A stretch of DNA of 64,000 nt from Holtiella sp036655075 (lineage in GTDB: Bacteria > Bacillota > Clostridia > Lachnospirales > Cellulosilyticaceae): the NCBI RefSeq assembly GCF_036655075.1, contig NZ_JAVVQU010000001.1:62001-126000 (forward strand). The letters run 5' to 3'. Positions 17,547 through 26,375 of the stretch are shown here, piece by piece. Each line of letters begins with the position of its first letter. Within the stretch, counting starts at the first letter, position 1. Both the position numbers and the translations under genes were made by a program. The notes under the pieces were generated by a model. It saw only the letters and a list, made by a program, of their open reading frames with translations. It was not told the origin of the DNA and ran no database searches.

Positions 17547-17954
17547 TTACACTCTTCTACGTTTTGGTGGACGACATCCGTTATGTGGTACAGGAGTTAC
17601 ATCTTTAATTAATGTTACTTCTAAACCAGCTGCTTGAAGTGCACGAATAGCTGCTTCACGCCCGGATCCTGGACCTTTTACCATTACTTCAACTGATTTT
17701 AAACCATGTTCCATTGCTGCTTTAGCTGCTGTTTCAGCCGCCATTTGAGCTGCGTATGGAGTTGATTTTCTAGAACCTCTGAAACCAAGGCCACCAGCAC
17801 TTGCCCATGAAAGAGCGTTGCCGTTTGTATCAGTTAATGTAACCATTGTATTATTAAAAGTAGATTGGATATGAGCCATACCACGTTCTACATGTTTTCT
17901 GTCACGACGTCTACGAGTTGTACCCTTTTTTGCCGCTTTTTTTGCTGCTGCCAT
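17547..17954 (-). CDS. rpsK: 30S ribosomal protein S11
   Basis: 135 residues. An Ala/Lys-rich basic start precedes the core GMAHIQSTFNNTMVTLTDTN and the closing PVPHNGCRPPKRRRV, the conserved C-terminus in which the Asn-Gly pair is a known isoaspartate site. It contacts the mRNA path on the platform of the small subunit. It lies 24 bases after rpsM, in standard alpha-operon order. Confidence 0.98.
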   Translation of the reverse strand: MAAAKKAAKKGTTRRRRDRKHVERGMAHIQSTFNNTMVTLTDTNGNALSWASAGGLGFRGSRKSTPYAAQMAAETAAKAAMEHGLKSVEVMVKGPGSGREAAIRALQAAGLEVTLIKDVTPVPHNGCRPPKRRRV

Positions 17955-17978
17955 GAGACCTTAACCTCCTTTATTTAA

Positions 17979-18347
17979 CTATTTTTTCTTGTTAGCTACT
18001 GTTTTCTTAGGACCTTTACGTGTACGAGCATTCGTTTTAGTTTTTTGTCCTCTTACTGGAAGGCCACGTCTATGACGGATTCCTCTATAGCAACCGATTT
18101 CCATTAATCGTTTAATGTTAAGGGCGATTTCACGACGAAGGTCACCTTCAACCATTTGAGTTTTATCAATGATGTCACGAAGTTTATTTACTTCTTCATC
18201 TGTTAAATCCTTAATTCTTGTGTCGAAATCAACACCTGCTTCTGTAAGGATTCTACGAGAACTTGGACGACCTATACCATAGATATAAGTAAGACCAACT
18301 TCAACACGCTTATTTTTTGGTAAGTCTACACCTGCAATACGTGCCAT
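17979..18347 (-). CDS. rpsM: 30S ribosomal protein S13
   Basis: 122 residues from the ATG at 18347 (MARIAGVDLP), the universal S13 N-terminus. A GTG four codons upstream is in frame but sits on the ribosome site AGGAGG. The helix-turn segment YIYGIGRPSSRRIL and the basic tail TNARTRKGPKK are intact. It contacts the P-site tRNA and forms intersubunit bridges. A promoter lies directly upstream, so the alpha operon can be read independently of spc. Confidence 0.97.
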   Translation of the reverse strand: MARIAGVDLPKNKRVEVGLTYIYGIGRPSSRRILTEAGVDFDTRIKDLTDEEVNKLRDIIDKTQMVEGDLRREIALNIKRLMEIGCYRGIRHRRGLPVRGQKTKTNARTRKGPKKTVANKKK

Positions 18348-18438
18348 ATAGTTTTGCACCTCCTATTGATTGATATATATATAATACAGCATTTACCATG
18401 AAATGCCGCAGCCGCTTAAAGTTAACTCACAAGGTAAT

Positions 18439-18467
18439 ATTATATCTCATCTTGTGACATAAATCAA
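18439..18467 (-). promoter_or_regulatory. internal promoter before rpsM
   Basis: Minus strand: TTGATT, 17-base spacer, perfect TATAAT, in the 136-base gap between rpmJ and rpsM. A CACAAG/CTTGTG pairing spans the spacer and -10 region, so folding of read-through RNA could give partial termination here. Confidence 0.65.
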
Positions 18468-18483
18468 TGCATTTCGTAAAGCA

Positions 18484-18597
18484 TTAACCTTGTTTTTGTT
18501 TGTGTTTTGGATTTTCACAGATAACGCAAACACGGCCTTTTCTTTTGATTACTTTACATTTTTCACATATCTTTTTAACAGATGGGCGTACTTTCAT
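18484..18597 (-). CDS. rpmJ: 50S ribosomal protein L36
   Basis: 37 residues beginning MKVRPSVKKICEKCKVI. The zinc ligands C11, C14, C27 and H32 are all present, so this is the zinc-ribbon form. GGAGAG lies upstream of the ATG at 18597. It lies between infA and rpsM, its usual place. Confidence 0.97.
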   Translation of the reverse strand: MKVRPSVKKICEKCKVIKRKGRVCVICENPKHKQKQG

Positions 18598-18623
18598 TTT
18601 CTGCTCTCCTTTCCGGTTACCAT

Positions 18624-18842
18624 TTATTTAGAACGCCAAATAATTCGTCCCTTGGTTAAATCATATGGAGAAAGTTCCACAGTTACTTTATCACCCGGTA
18701 ATACACGGATAAAATTCATACGAAGCTTTCCTGAGATATGAGCTAACACTTTGTGTCCGCCTTCGATCTCTACTTGGAACATCGCATTTGGTAACTTTTC
18801 TATCACTGTTCCCTCTACTTCAAAAACATCACCTTTTGCCAA
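18624..18842 (-). CDS. infA: translation initiation factor IF-1
   Basis: 72 residues, exactly the usual length. The S1-like OB fold has FEVEGTVIEKLPNAMF, VLAHISGKLRMNFIRVLPGD and the closing DLTKGRIIWRSK. It binds the A site of the 30S subunit during initiation. It lies between the KOW protein and rpmJ, 15 bases after the former. Confidence 0.98.
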   Translation of the reverse strand: MAKGDVFEVEGTVIEKLPNAMFQVEIEGGHKVLAHISGKLRMNFIRVLPGDKVTVELSPYDLTKGRIIWRSK

Positions 18843-18856
18843 GTTACAAACCTCCT

Positions 18857-19129
18857 CTATATAGAAGTCTTTATTAGATAAGCTTTTAATTCTTTACGAA
18901 TCTCAGCATCTAATACGTTTTCTTCGATTAATTTTTGTTTGAGCCTTTGAATGACTTCATCGGTTCTTTGAATATGTTTATACTTTTTACGCTTAGGTTT
19001 TTCTAAGAGTCTTAGATCTCCGTCTGCAAGGTAAGCATATTCTTCTTCTAAACTAACTACTATAAATGCTTTGCCATAATCTCTACCACATTTTGAAAAT
19101 ACTACCTGACCTACTTCTAAGTCTCTCAT
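18857..19129 (-). CDS. KOW-domain RNA-binding protein (L14e-like)
   Basis: 90 residues. The N-terminal KOW motif (EVGQVVFSKCGRDYGKAFIVV) resembles eukaryotic and archaeal L14e/L27e and is followed by a basic and helical tail. Small proteins of this type sit between map and infA in many clostridia and are thought to bind rRNA; no specific role is established to my knowledge. Its start overlaps the map stop by one base, so the two are translationally coupled. Confidence 0.88.
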   Translation of the reverse strand: MRDLEVGQVVFSKCGRDYGKAFIVVSLEEEYAYLADGDLRLLEKPKRKKYKHIQRTDEVIQRLKQKLIEENVLDAEIRKELKAYLIKTSI

Positions 19130-19899
19130 TATTTTTCACCCTCATCTTTCGACCTGAGTGTTAAAATCATTGGTTCATCATCTGTAATCACAATAGTATT
19201 CTCATAATGAGCTGATGGCAGCCCATCTCTAGTTACAAAAGTCCAGTCATCATCCAAGCATTTTACTTGATAGGTTCCCATGTTAATCATAGGCTCAATA
19301 GCAAGTGCCATACCCTTTTCAAGCTTTACACCACGACCTGGTGCCTTATAGTTAGGCACTTGAGGATCTTCATGTAACGCTTCACCGATACCATGACCAA
19401 CTAAGTCTCTTACTACACCGTATCCAAAGGATTCTGCATAGTCTTGAATAGCTTTAGATATCTGTCCTAAATGATTGCCAGCTTTTGCGTATTTTAGTCC
19501 TTCAAAGAAACACTGCTTTGTAACTTCAATTAGTTTCAAAACATCAGGTGATACATCTCCGACTGGATAAGTTCGTGCAGCATCAGAATGATACCCTTTA
19601 TAGTATACCCCAAGGTCAACACTTACTATGTCACCTTGTTTGAGTTTTCTTGCACCTGGAATTCCATGTACAACTTCATCATTGATAGATACACACGCCG
19701 AAGCTGGATAGCCACCGTATCCTTTAAAGGATGGTATAGCATGCTTACTCGTAATAAACTTATAAGCAACCTGATCTAACTCCTTAGTCGTTACACCTGG
19801 TTTAACATGCTTTGCCACCAGTTCATGCGCTTCTATAAGTATCTGGGCAGACTCTTGCATTAACTTAATTTCCTCGTCGGATTTAATGGGAATTGGCAT
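19129..19899 (-). CDS. map: methionine aminopeptidase type I
   Basis: 256 residues. It removes the initiator Met from new proteins. The metal ligands of the pita-bread fold are D95, D106, H169, E202 and E233, with substrate His H78 in DEVVHGIPG. There is no N-terminal SH3-binding extension, so it is the short bacterial type Ia enzyme. It follows adk by one base and overlaps the KOW gene. Confidence 0.98.
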   Translation of the reverse strand: MPIPIKSDEEIKLMQESAQILIEAHELVAKHVKPGVTTKELDQVAYKFITSKHAIPSFKGYGGYPASACVSINDEVVHGIPGARKLKQGDIVSVDLGVYYKGYHSDAARTYPVGDVSPDVLKLIEVTKQCFFEGLKYAKAGNHLGQISKAIQDYAESFGYGVVRDLVGHGIGEALHEDPQVPNYKAPGRGVKLEKGMALAIEPMINMGTYQVKCLDDDWTFVTRDGLPSAHYENTIVITDDEPMILTLRSKDEGEK

Positions 19900-19900
19900 T

Positions 19901-20548
19901 TTAGTTCACTCCTAATGCTTTCTTTACCCTTGCACGCACTTCATCTACAGTTCCTACACCATCAATGCAAAGTACCTTACCTTGCATTTGATAGTGATTG
20001 ATAAGAGGTTTAGTTTGTGCATGATAAACTTCTAATCTTTTCTTAACTGTATCTTCTTTGTCATCTTCTCTTTGGATCAGATGAGTAGAACATTCATTAC
20101 AAATACCTGATACTGTTTCTACTTTGAATAGTTTATGATATGAAGCGCCGCAGCTAGGACAAACAGTTCTACCAGCCATACGTTCAATAATAACTTCATC
20201 TGGTACTTCTACATCGAGTACACAGTCAATTGGTTTACCGATCTCTTTTAGCATTGCATCCAATGCTTGTGCTTGTGGTATAGTTCTTGGAAAACCATCT
20301 AAAATCATTCCATTATCACAATCTTCTTGAACTATACGATCTTTGACAAGTTCTAATACGAGCTCATCAGGTACCAACTTACCTTCATCCATGTATTTTT
20401 TAGCTTCTTGACCTAACTCAGTATTTTTTGAGATATGTTCTCTAAAAATGTTTCCTGTTGAGATCGTTGGAATATTGTATAGTTTCATAAGCATTTCTGC
20501 TTGTGTGCCCTTACCTGCTCCAGGTGCACCTAATAATATTAATCTCAT
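19901..20548 (-). CDS. adk: adenylate kinase
   Basis: 215 residues from the ATG at 20548, which lies 8 bases after GGGGG; the in-frame TTG five codons earlier overlaps that site. It interconverts ATP + AMP and 2 ADP. P-loop GAPGAGKGT at 7-15 and the LID domain carries a structural zinc site, C130, C133, C150, C153, typical of Gram-positive long-form enzymes. It stands between secY and map in the classic secY-adk-map-infA order. Confidence 0.98.
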   Translation of the reverse strand: MRLILLGAPGAGKGTQAEMLMKLYNIPTISTGNIFREHISKNTELGQEAKKYMDEGKLVPDELVLELVKDRIVQEDCDNGMILDGFPRTIPQAQALDAMLKEIGKPIDCVLDVEVPDEVIIERMAGRTVCPSCGASYHKLFKVETVSGICNECSTHLIQREDDKEDTVKKRLEVYHAQTKPLINHYQMQGKVLCIDGVGTVDEVRARVKKALGVN

Positions 20549-20572
20549 TACGGCAACCCCCAATTCTAATTC

Positions 20573-21829
20573 TTATAGAAATCCTTTATAGTGACGCATA
20601 AGCATCTGTGATTCTAATTGTTTAACTGTTTCAAGTGCAACACCAACTACGATAAGGAGTGAAGTTCCACCAAATTGTACGGACATCTTGAAGATGGCAC
20701 CAAGCACTAATGGTGAAAGAGCTAAGATCGCAAGGAAAATGGCTCCCATTAAAGTAATATGAGTTGCTGTCTTTGAAAGGTAGTCAGATGTTGGTTTACC
20801 TGGACGAATACCAGGGATGAAACCACCACCCTTTTTAAGGTTTGCTGCTATATCCATAGGATTAAATGCAATTGTAGAATAGAAGAATGCAAATGCAAAG
20901 ATTAGTACTACGTAGAGTACTGCACCAAATGGATGAGTCCATCTGAGCCATTGAATTGCAGTCTGCCAAAATTCACTAGGAGTCTTAACAAATAAATTTG
21001 TTACTGTCTCTGGGAATTGAATAAGTGACATTGCAAAGATAACAGGAAGTACACCTGCAAGGTTTACTTTGATTGGAATACTTTGGGATTGACCACCGTA
21101 TACCTTTCTACCTGCTACACGTTTTGCATATTGTACAGATATTCTTCTTTCACCAAGTGACATAAGTACTGTGAATCCAATCATAACTACAAATAATAAA
21201 ACTAGAATAGCAACTTTAACATAATTATCATATGCTAGTAGGCTTATTGCTCCTTGTGGAAGTCTAGAAACGATGTTGATAAAGATGATTAAGGAAATAC
21301 CATTTCCTATACCCTTTTCAGTAATCTGTTCACCTATCCACATTACTAACATAGAACCAGCAATAAATGAAATGAATGCAAGTGCAAATACTAGCATATT
21401 CTTCTCAACCAAAACATTTGATTGATATAGCATATATGTTGTTCCACCTGCTTGCATCATAGCAAGAACTAATGTTACATATCTAGTATACTTGTTGATC
21501 TTCTTACGACCGTCTTCGCCTTCTTTTGATAGCTCTTCTAATCTAGTAATAGCGATAGTTAATAGTTGAATGATAATAGATGCTGTAATATAAGGTCCTA
21601 CACCAAAGGCAAAGAGTGCCATTTGGCTAAAGGCCCCACCAGTAATAGCATTCATAAGCCCTAACATGCCGTTAGAGTTTTGACCTAATACTTGTTCAAC
21701 AGCAATTGGATCGATGCCTGGAACCGGAACATGAGCTCCAATTCTAACAAGGGCAAACATCCATAGGGTAAAAATTATCTTTTTTCGCAGTTCTGGTACA
21801 CTCCATGCATTTTTAAGAGTTTTAAACAC
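20573..21829 (-). CDS. secY: protein translocase subunit SecY
   Basis: 418 residues with ten membrane helices forming the Sec channel. It begins FKTLKNAWSVPELRKKIIFT, and the plug region, the cytoplasmic GERRISVQYAKR loop and the PGIRPGKPTSDYL loop that contact ribosome and SecA are all present. Its ATG lies immediately after the rplO stop, suggesting coupled translation. The partner secE is at 47153-47332. Confidence 0.98.
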   Translation of the reverse strand: MFKTLKNAWSVPELRKKIIFTLWMFALVRIGAHVPVPGIDPIAVEQVLGQNSNGMLGLMNAITGGAFSQMALFAFGVGPYITASIIIQLLTIAITRLEELSKEGEDGRKKINKYTRYVTLVLAMMQAGGTTYMLYQSNVLVEKNMLVFALAFISFIAGSMLVMWIGEQITEKGIGNGISLIIFINIVSRLPQGAISLLAYDNYVKVAILVLLFVVMIGFTVLMSLGERRISVQYAKRVAGRKVYGGQSQSIPIKVNLAGVLPVIFAMSLIQFPETVTNLFVKTPSEFWQTAIQWLRWTHPFGAVLYVVLIFAFAFFYSTIAFNPMDIAANLKKGGGFIPGIRPGKPTSDYLSKTATHITLMGAIFLAILALSPLVLGAIFKMSVQFGGTSLLIVVGVALETVKQLESQMLMRHYKGFL

Positions 21830-22270
21830 CTACATCACCTCTGCTTTTCCACCCACAGCTTCAATTTTTTCTACAGCGCCAGCACTAAATGCGTTAGCTT
21901 GAACTGTAATTTTTTTAGTAAGATCACCTTTAGCAAGGATTTTAACACCATCTCTAGTGTTTTTAACGATACCTGCTTCTACCATAGCGTTGATTGTTAC
22001 AACAGCGCCATCTTCGAAACGATTAAGCATATCAACATTGATTGCTACGATATCTTTGCTGTTACGGTTAGTAAATCCACGTTTTGGTAAACGTCTGTAA
22101 AGAGGCATTTGACCCCCTTCAAAACCTGGTCTAACTCCGCCACCGCTTCTTGCTTTTTGTCCTTTATGGCCTTTACCGGCAGTTTTACCGTTACCGGAAC
22201 CATGTCCTCTACCTGTACGGAAAGAATCTTTTTTAGATCCTTCAACTGGTCTTAATGAGCTTAAATTCAT
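21830..22270 (-). CDS. rplO: 50S ribosomal protein L15
   Basis: 146 residues from the ATG at 22270 (MNLSSLRPVEGS). A GTG three codons upstream lies directly against AGGAGG and is not a plausible start. The Gly-rich GRGHGSGNGKTAGKGHKGQKARSG-type N-terminal extension reaches into 23S rRNA. The gene abuts secY without a gap. Confidence 0.97.
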   Translation of the reverse strand: MNLSSLRPVEGSKKDSFRTGRGHGSGNGKTAGKGHKGQKARSGGGVRPGFEGGQMPLYRRLPKRGFTNRNSKDIVAINVDMLNRFEDGAVVTINAMVEAGIVKNTRDGVKILAKGDLTKKITVQANAFSAGAVEKIEAVGGKAEVM

Positions 22271-22299
22271 ACTTTGCACCTCCTTTACTAAATCAATAA

Positions 22300-22485
22300 T
22301 TATTCGTTGATTTCTTCTACTTTAACTAAATGTCTAACTTGTGCAATCATACCACGGATAGCATCGTTATCTTGGTGGATGTTTGTACTGTTCATTTTTC
22401 TTAATCCGAGCGCTTCGATAGTTTTTTTATGCTTTGGAATTGCCCCGATTGTGGATTTTACTAAAGTTACTTTTAAATTAGCCAC
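22300..22485 (-). CDS. rpmD: 50S ribosomal protein L30
   Basis: 61 residues, normal length. Typical features are KVTLVKSTIGAIPKHKKTIEALGLRK and the closing LVKVEEIN. It lies between rpsE and rplO, 12 bases after rpsE. Confidence 0.98.
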   Translation of the reverse strand: MANLKVTLVKSTIGAIPKHKKTIEALGLRKMNSTNIHQDNDAIRGMIAQVRHLVKVEEINE

Positions 22486-22497
22486 TGACTATTCCTC

Positions 22498-23010
22498 CTA
22501 TCCTAGAAGCTCTTCTACAGTTTTTCCACGAAGTTTTGCAACTTGAGCTGGAGTTTTAAGCCCTGCAAGACCTTCGATTGTAGCATGAACTACGTTTTTC
22601 TTATTGTTTGATCCTAAAGATTTTGTTCTGATATTACGGATACCTGCAAGTTCAAGTACAGCACGCGCTGGACCACCTGCGATAACTCCAGTACCTTCTT
22701 TAGCTGGCTTAAGAAGAACGTTTGCACTACCGAATACACCTGTGAATTCATGGTAGATACTATCAGCATTATTTCTTTCAACGAAGATAAGGTTTTTCTT
22801 AGCATCTTCAATTCCTTTTCTGATTGCATCAGGAATTTCCATAGCTTTTCCTAAACCTACACCTACGTGTCCGTTTCCATCTCCTACTACTACTAAAGCA
22901 GAGAAACGGAATGTACGACCACCTTTAACTACTTTTGTTACACGTTTAATAGTAACAACTTTTTCTTTTAATTCCAAAGAATTTGGATTAATATTAAGTC
23001 TTTTAGCCAC
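22498..23010 (-). CDS. rpsE: 30S ribosomal protein S5
   Basis: 170 residues. The N-terminal double-stranded-RNA-binding fold (KVVTIKRVTKVVKGGRTFRF and GDGNGHVGVGLGKA) is followed by the C-terminal domain with GGPARAVLELAGIRNI. The VKGGR loop, where spectinomycin-resistance changes occur in other bacteria, has its usual sequence. Confidence 0.98.
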   Translation of the reverse strand: MAKRLNINPNSLELKEKVVTIKRVTKVVKGGRTFRFSALVVVGDGNGHVGVGLGKAMEIPDAIRKGIEDAKKNLIFVERNNADSIYHEFTGVFGSANVLLKPAKEGTGVIAGGPARAVLELAGIRNIRTKSLGSNNKKNVVHATIEGLAGLKTPAQVAKLRGKTVEELLG

Positions 23011-23027
23011 CGTCTGTCCCTCCTTTA

Positions 23028-23390
23028 CTAGAATTGTAACCCAGCTTCACGAGCTGCGTCTGCTAATGCTTTTACTCTACCATGGTATAAGAAACCACCA
23101 CGGTCAAATACTACTTCTTCGATACCATTAGCAAGTGCTTTTTTAGCAATTGCAGTACCAACAGCAGCTGCTGCTTCTATGTTAGAACCAACTTTGATGT
23201 CAAGATCTTTTTCAACTGTAGAAGCTGCTACTAATGTTACAGCTTTTACATCATCAATAATTTGAGCGTAGATGTGTTTTTCACTTCTGAATACTGCAAG
23301 TCTAGGTCTTTGAGCAGTACCTTGGATCTTGTTACGAAGTTTTCTATGTTTTTGAACACGAACTTTACTACGTGATTGTTTATTGATCAT
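23028..23390 (-). CDS. rplR: 50S ribosomal protein L18
   Basis: 120 residues. The basic N-terminus precedes RPRLAVFRSEKHIYAQIIDD and the closing FDRGGFLYHGRVKALADAAREAGL. It carries 5S rRNA into the large subunit together with L5. It lies between rplF and rpsE. Confidence 0.98.
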   Translation of the reverse strand: MINKQSRSKVRVQKHRKLRNKIQGTAQRPRLAVFRSEKHIYAQIIDDVKAVTLVAASTVEKDLDIKVGSNIEAAAAVGTAIAKKALANGIEEVVFDRGGFLYHGRVKALADAAREAGLQF

Positions 23391-23409
23391 TTAATTCACC
23401 CCTTTACTA

Positions 23410-23952
23410 TTATTTTTTACCTGTTTTACCTACTTTACGTCTGATTACTTCGTCAATGTATTTAATACCTTTACCTTTGTATGGCTCTGGTGCACGTTTT
23501 GAACGAATATCAGCAGCAAATTGGCCAACGAGTTCTTTATTGATACCTGCAACAGTGATTTTGTTAGTTCCTTCAACTGTTGTTGTGATACCTTCTGGAT
23601 CTTCCATTTCTACTGGGTGAGAGTATCCTAATGAAAGAACTAATTTTGTTCCTTGTTTTTGTGCTCTGTAACCAACACCGTTGATCTCTAACACTTTTGC
23701 GTAACCATTAGCTACACCTTCGATCATGTTAGCGATAAGTGTTCTAGTTAAACCATGAAGAGCTTTATTTCTTTTTAAATCATTTGGTCTAGTAACAACC
23801 ACTTGATTTTCTTCGATCGCAATGTTCATTGCACTGTCAAATGATTTTGTTAATGTTCCTTTAGGACCTTTAACTTCTACGATGTTAGCTTCGCTAACAG
23901 TAATAGTTACGCCTGCTGGAATCTCAACTGGTAATCTACCAATACGTGACAT
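23410..23952 (-). CDS. rplF: 50S ribosomal protein L6
   Basis: 180 residues, two tandem copies of the L6 fold: the first about 1-82 (SRIGRLPVEIPAGVT), the second about 83-180 with GYSHPVEM and the conserved PEPYKGKGIKYIDEVIRRK near the end. It lies near the factor-binding centre of the 50S subunit. Confidence 0.98.
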   Translation of the reverse strand: MSRIGRLPVEIPAGVTITVSEANIVEVKGPKGTLTKSFDSAMNIAIEENQVVVTRPNDLKRNKALHGLTRTLIANMIEGVANGYAKVLEINGVGYRAQKQGTKLVLSLGYSHPVEMEDPEGITTTVEGTNKITVAGINKELVGQFAADIRSKRAPEPYKGKGIKYIDEVIRRKVGKTGKK

Positions 23953-23982
23953 GCTCGCACCTCCTTAAACTTTTGCTGTTTA

Positions 23983-24384
23983 TTACCAAATAAATGCTAT
24001 TACTTCTCCACCAACACTAAGTTTTCTAGCTTCTTTATCAGCTATAACACCTTTGTTAGTTGAAATGATTGCTGTACCAAGTCCACCTAAAACTTTTGGT
24101 AAGTTTTCTGAGTCAGCGTATACGCGAAGACCTGGTTTAGAGATTCTTTTAATCCCTGAAATAACTTTTTCATTTTTATCTTTGCCGTATTTAAGAGTAA
24201 TACGGATAGTTTCTTTAACACCATCAGCTGTTACATCATAAGCTTTGATGTATCCTTCATTTAATAAGATCTCAGCAATCGCTTTTTTAATTTTAGAAGA
24301 TGGAACTTCTACTGTATCGTGTTTAGCCACGTTAGCGTTTCTGATTCTTGTTAACATATCTGCAATTGGATCGCTCATCATCAT
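23983..24384 (-). CDS. rpsH: 30S ribosomal protein S8
   Basis: 133 residues. It begins with three consecutive ATG codons; the first is 9 bases from AGGAGG and is preferred. Core motifs are SDPIADMLTRIRNA and the C-terminal STNKGVIADKEARK with Ser-Thr-Asn contacting 16S helix 21. In other bacteria S8 is the repressor of the spc operon. Confidence 0.98.
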   Translation of the reverse strand: MMMSDPIADMLTRIRNANVAKHDTVEVPSSKIKKAIAEILLNEGYIKAYDVTADGVKETIRITLKYGKDKNEKVISGIKRISKPGLRVYADSENLPKVLGGLGTAIISTNKGVIADKEARKLSVGGEVIAFIW

Positions 24385-24407
24385 AATTCGTTACCTCCTT
24401 TCTGGTA

Positions 24408-24593
24408 TTACCAGCTTGCTTTTTTAACGCCTGGAATTTGACCTTTATATGCTAGTTCTCTAAAGCAAATACGACAAATACCAAATTTTCTAATGTACGC
24501 ATGTGGACGTCCACAAATACGACATCTGCTATATTCTTGAGTTGAAAATTTTGCAGGTCTAGCTTGCTTAACTTTCATAGATGTTTTTGCCAT
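24408..24593 (-). CDS. rpsN: 30S ribosomal protein S14 type Z
   Basis: 61 residues, the short zinc-containing form with C24, C27, C40 and C43, closing with GQIPGVKKASW. The zinc-free long form used under zinc limitation is not in this window. It lies between rplE and rpsH. Confidence 0.98.
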   Translation of the reverse strand: MAKTSMKVKQARPAKFSTQEYSRCRICGRPHAYIRKFGICRICFRELAYKGQIPGVKKASW

Positions 24594-24606
24594 GTAGATA
24601 CCCTCC

Positions 24607-25146
24607 TTATTTTTGGAATGGCATTCCGAATTGTTTCAACAGTTCACGAGATTCTTCATCTGTGTTTGCTGTTGTAACAATAATAACGTCCATACCACGC
24701 ACTTTATCAATTTTATCATATTCGATTTCTGGGAAAATGATTTGTTCTTTAATACCTAATGAATAGTTACCACGACCATCGAAAGCAGTTGCACTTACAC
24801 CACGGAAGTCACGTACACGTGGAAGAGCAAGGTTTACTAAACGATCAAGGAATTCATACATTTTTTCACCACGAAGAGTTACTTTACATCCGATTGGCAT
24901 ACCTTCACGAAGTTTGAAAGCAGCAACTGATTTTTTAGCTCTTGTAGTAACCACTTTTTGGCCAGAGATTTTCTCCATATCGCCAATAGCGTTTTCTAAT
25001 ACTTTTGCATTGTCTTTCGCTTCACCAACACCCATGTTGATTACGATTTTTTCGATTTTAGGAGCTTGAAGTTTGTTTTTGTATTCAAACTTTTCTACCA
25101 TAGCATCGACAATTTGTTCATTATAAATATCTTTTAATCTACTCAT
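24607..25146 (-). CDS. rplE: 50S ribosomal protein L5
   Basis: 179 residues. Typical features are KIVINMGVGEA, the TRAKKSVAAFKLREGMPIG segment and GIKEQIIFPEIEYDK. It binds 5S rRNA and contacts the P-site tRNA and S13 in an intersubunit bridge. It lies 25 bases after rplX. Confidence 0.98.
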   Translation of the reverse strand: MSRLKDIYNEQIVDAMVEKFEYKNKLQAPKIEKIVINMGVGEAKDNAKVLENAIGDMEKISGQKVVTTRAKKSVAAFKLREGMPIGCKVTLRGEKMYEFLDRLVNLALPRVRDFRGVSATAFDGRGNYSLGIKEQIIFPEIEYDKIDKVRGMDVIIVTTANTDEESRELLKQFGMPFQK

Positions 25147-25170
25147 AGTTTAACGTCCTCCTTTCGCTAA

Positions 25171-25482
25171 TTAGTCAATTACTGAACGACCGTTTTTTGT
25201 AATTGCTACACGAACTTTTTTGTCATCTTTGATTTCTACGCCTAAACGAGCAGGAGCTCCGTTTAAAGAGTACATAACGTTTGAAAGATGAATTGGGAAT
25301 TCTTTTTCAACACGTCCACCTTGACCCATTGCGTTAGGTTTTTGATGTTTGAAACCTTGGTTAACACCGTCAACTAATACACGTCCATTTTTACGATCGA
25401 TGAAAGTGATATTGCCTTCTTTACCTTTATCTTTACCAGCAATAACGATTACTCTATCGCCTTTTTTTAACTTAGTTTTCAT
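25171..25482 (-). CDS. rplX: 50S ribosomal protein L24
   Basis: 103 residues with an N-terminal KOW motif (LKKGDRVIVIAGKDKGKEG). It initiates 50S assembly at the 5' end of 23S rRNA. It lies between rplN and rplE in standard spc order. Confidence 0.98.
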   Translation of the reverse strand: MKTKLKKGDRVIVIAGKDKGKEGNITFIDRKNGRVLVDGVNQGFKHQKPNAMGQGGRVEKEFPIHLSNVMYSLNGAPARLGVEIKDDKKVRVAITKNGRSVID

Positions 25483-25495
25483 GTCTTACACCTCC

Positions 25496-25864
25496 TTATA
25501 GAACTTCTGGAGCAAGTGATAAGATTTTTGTAAATTTCTTATCTCTTAATTCTCTCGCAACTGGTCCAAAAATACGAGTTCCTCTTGGGTTTTTATCTTC
25601 TTTGATGATAACAGCAGCGTTTTCATCAAATCTGATGTAAGATCCATCTGGTCTTCTAATTTCTTTTACAGTACGAACTACAACAGCCTTCACAACGTCA
25701 CCTTTTTTAACAACGCCACCTGGTGTTGCATCTTTAACAGTAGCAACGATAATATCGCCAACACCTGCATATCTTCTTGTAGAGCCACCTAATACACGGA
25801 TACAAAGAATTTCTTTAGCTCCTGTATTGTCTGCTACTCTTAATCTACTTTCTTGTTGGATCAT
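25496..25864 (-). CDS. rplN: 50S ribosomal protein L14
   Basis: 122 residues, the invariant length. It begins MIQQESRLRVADNTGAKE and contains IRRPDGSYIRFDENAAVII. It forms a bridge to the 30S subunit and is the docking site of the silencing factor RsfS. Confidence 0.98.
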   Translation of the reverse strand: MIQQESRLRVADNTGAKEILCIRVLGGSTRRYAGVGDIIVATVKDATPGGVVKKGDVVKAVVVRTVKEIRRPDGSYIRFDENAAVIIKEDKNPRGTRIFGPVARELRDKKFTKILSLAPEVL

Positions 25865-25895
25865 GAGAAGTGCCCTCCTTTCAAGATTACTAAAC

Positions 25896-26153
25896 TTATT
25901 TTACTTTTTCTACGATTTCAACAAGTCTAAAACGTTTTGACTTGGATAATGGTCTTGTTTCCATAACTCTTACACGGTCACCGATTTCACATTCATTGTT
26001 TTCATCATGTGCATGAAGTTTGTATGTTTTTTTGATGATTTTTCCGTAAAGAGGATGTTTTACACTGTTTACAACGGCAACTGTAATAGTTTTGTCCATC
26101 TTGTTACTAACTACATTACCTACTAATGTTTTACGTAAATTTCTTTCTGCCAC
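25896..26153 (-). CDS. rpsQ: 30S ribosomal protein S17
   Basis: 85 residues, OB fold with RKTLVGNVVSNKMDKTITV, HPLYGKIIKKTYKLHAHDE and ETRPLSKSKRFRLVEI. It lies between rpmC and rplN. Confidence 0.98.
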   Translation of the reverse strand: MAERNLRKTLVGNVVSNKMDKTITVAVVNSVKHPLYGKIIKKTYKLHAHDENNECEIGDRVRVMETRPLSKSKRFRLVEIVEKVK

Positions 26154-26171
26154 GATTTCTCCTCCTCTCTA

Positions 26172-26375
26172 TTACACTGCTTGTTTTTGTGTAATAATAG
26201 TTTGAATACGCGCAATGTTTCTTCTAACATCTTTGATTCTTGCTGTATTATCTAATTGGTTGGTAGCGTTTTGGAATCTTAAGTTGAAAAGTTCTTTTTT
26301 CGCATTCACCAATTCGATATTTAATTCTTCAGCTGATTTTGCTCTTAAATCTTCTAAGAATGCTTTAGTTTTCAC
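26172..26375 (-). CDS. rpmC: 50S ribosomal protein L29
   Basis: 67 residues, two antiparallel helices with the family signature ELFNLRFQNATNQLDN. I choose the GTG at 26375 (reading KTKAFLEDLRAKS after the initiator) because AGGTGA lies 5 bases upstream; the ATG at 26381 overlaps that site. Either way the start lies inside the end of rplP, so the two are translationally coupled. L29 sits at the exit of the nascent-chain tunnel beside the trigger-factor site. Confidence 0.95.
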   Translation of the reverse strand: MKTKAFLEDLRAKSAEELNIELVNAKKELFNLRFQNATNQLDNTARIKDVRRNIARIQTIITQKQAV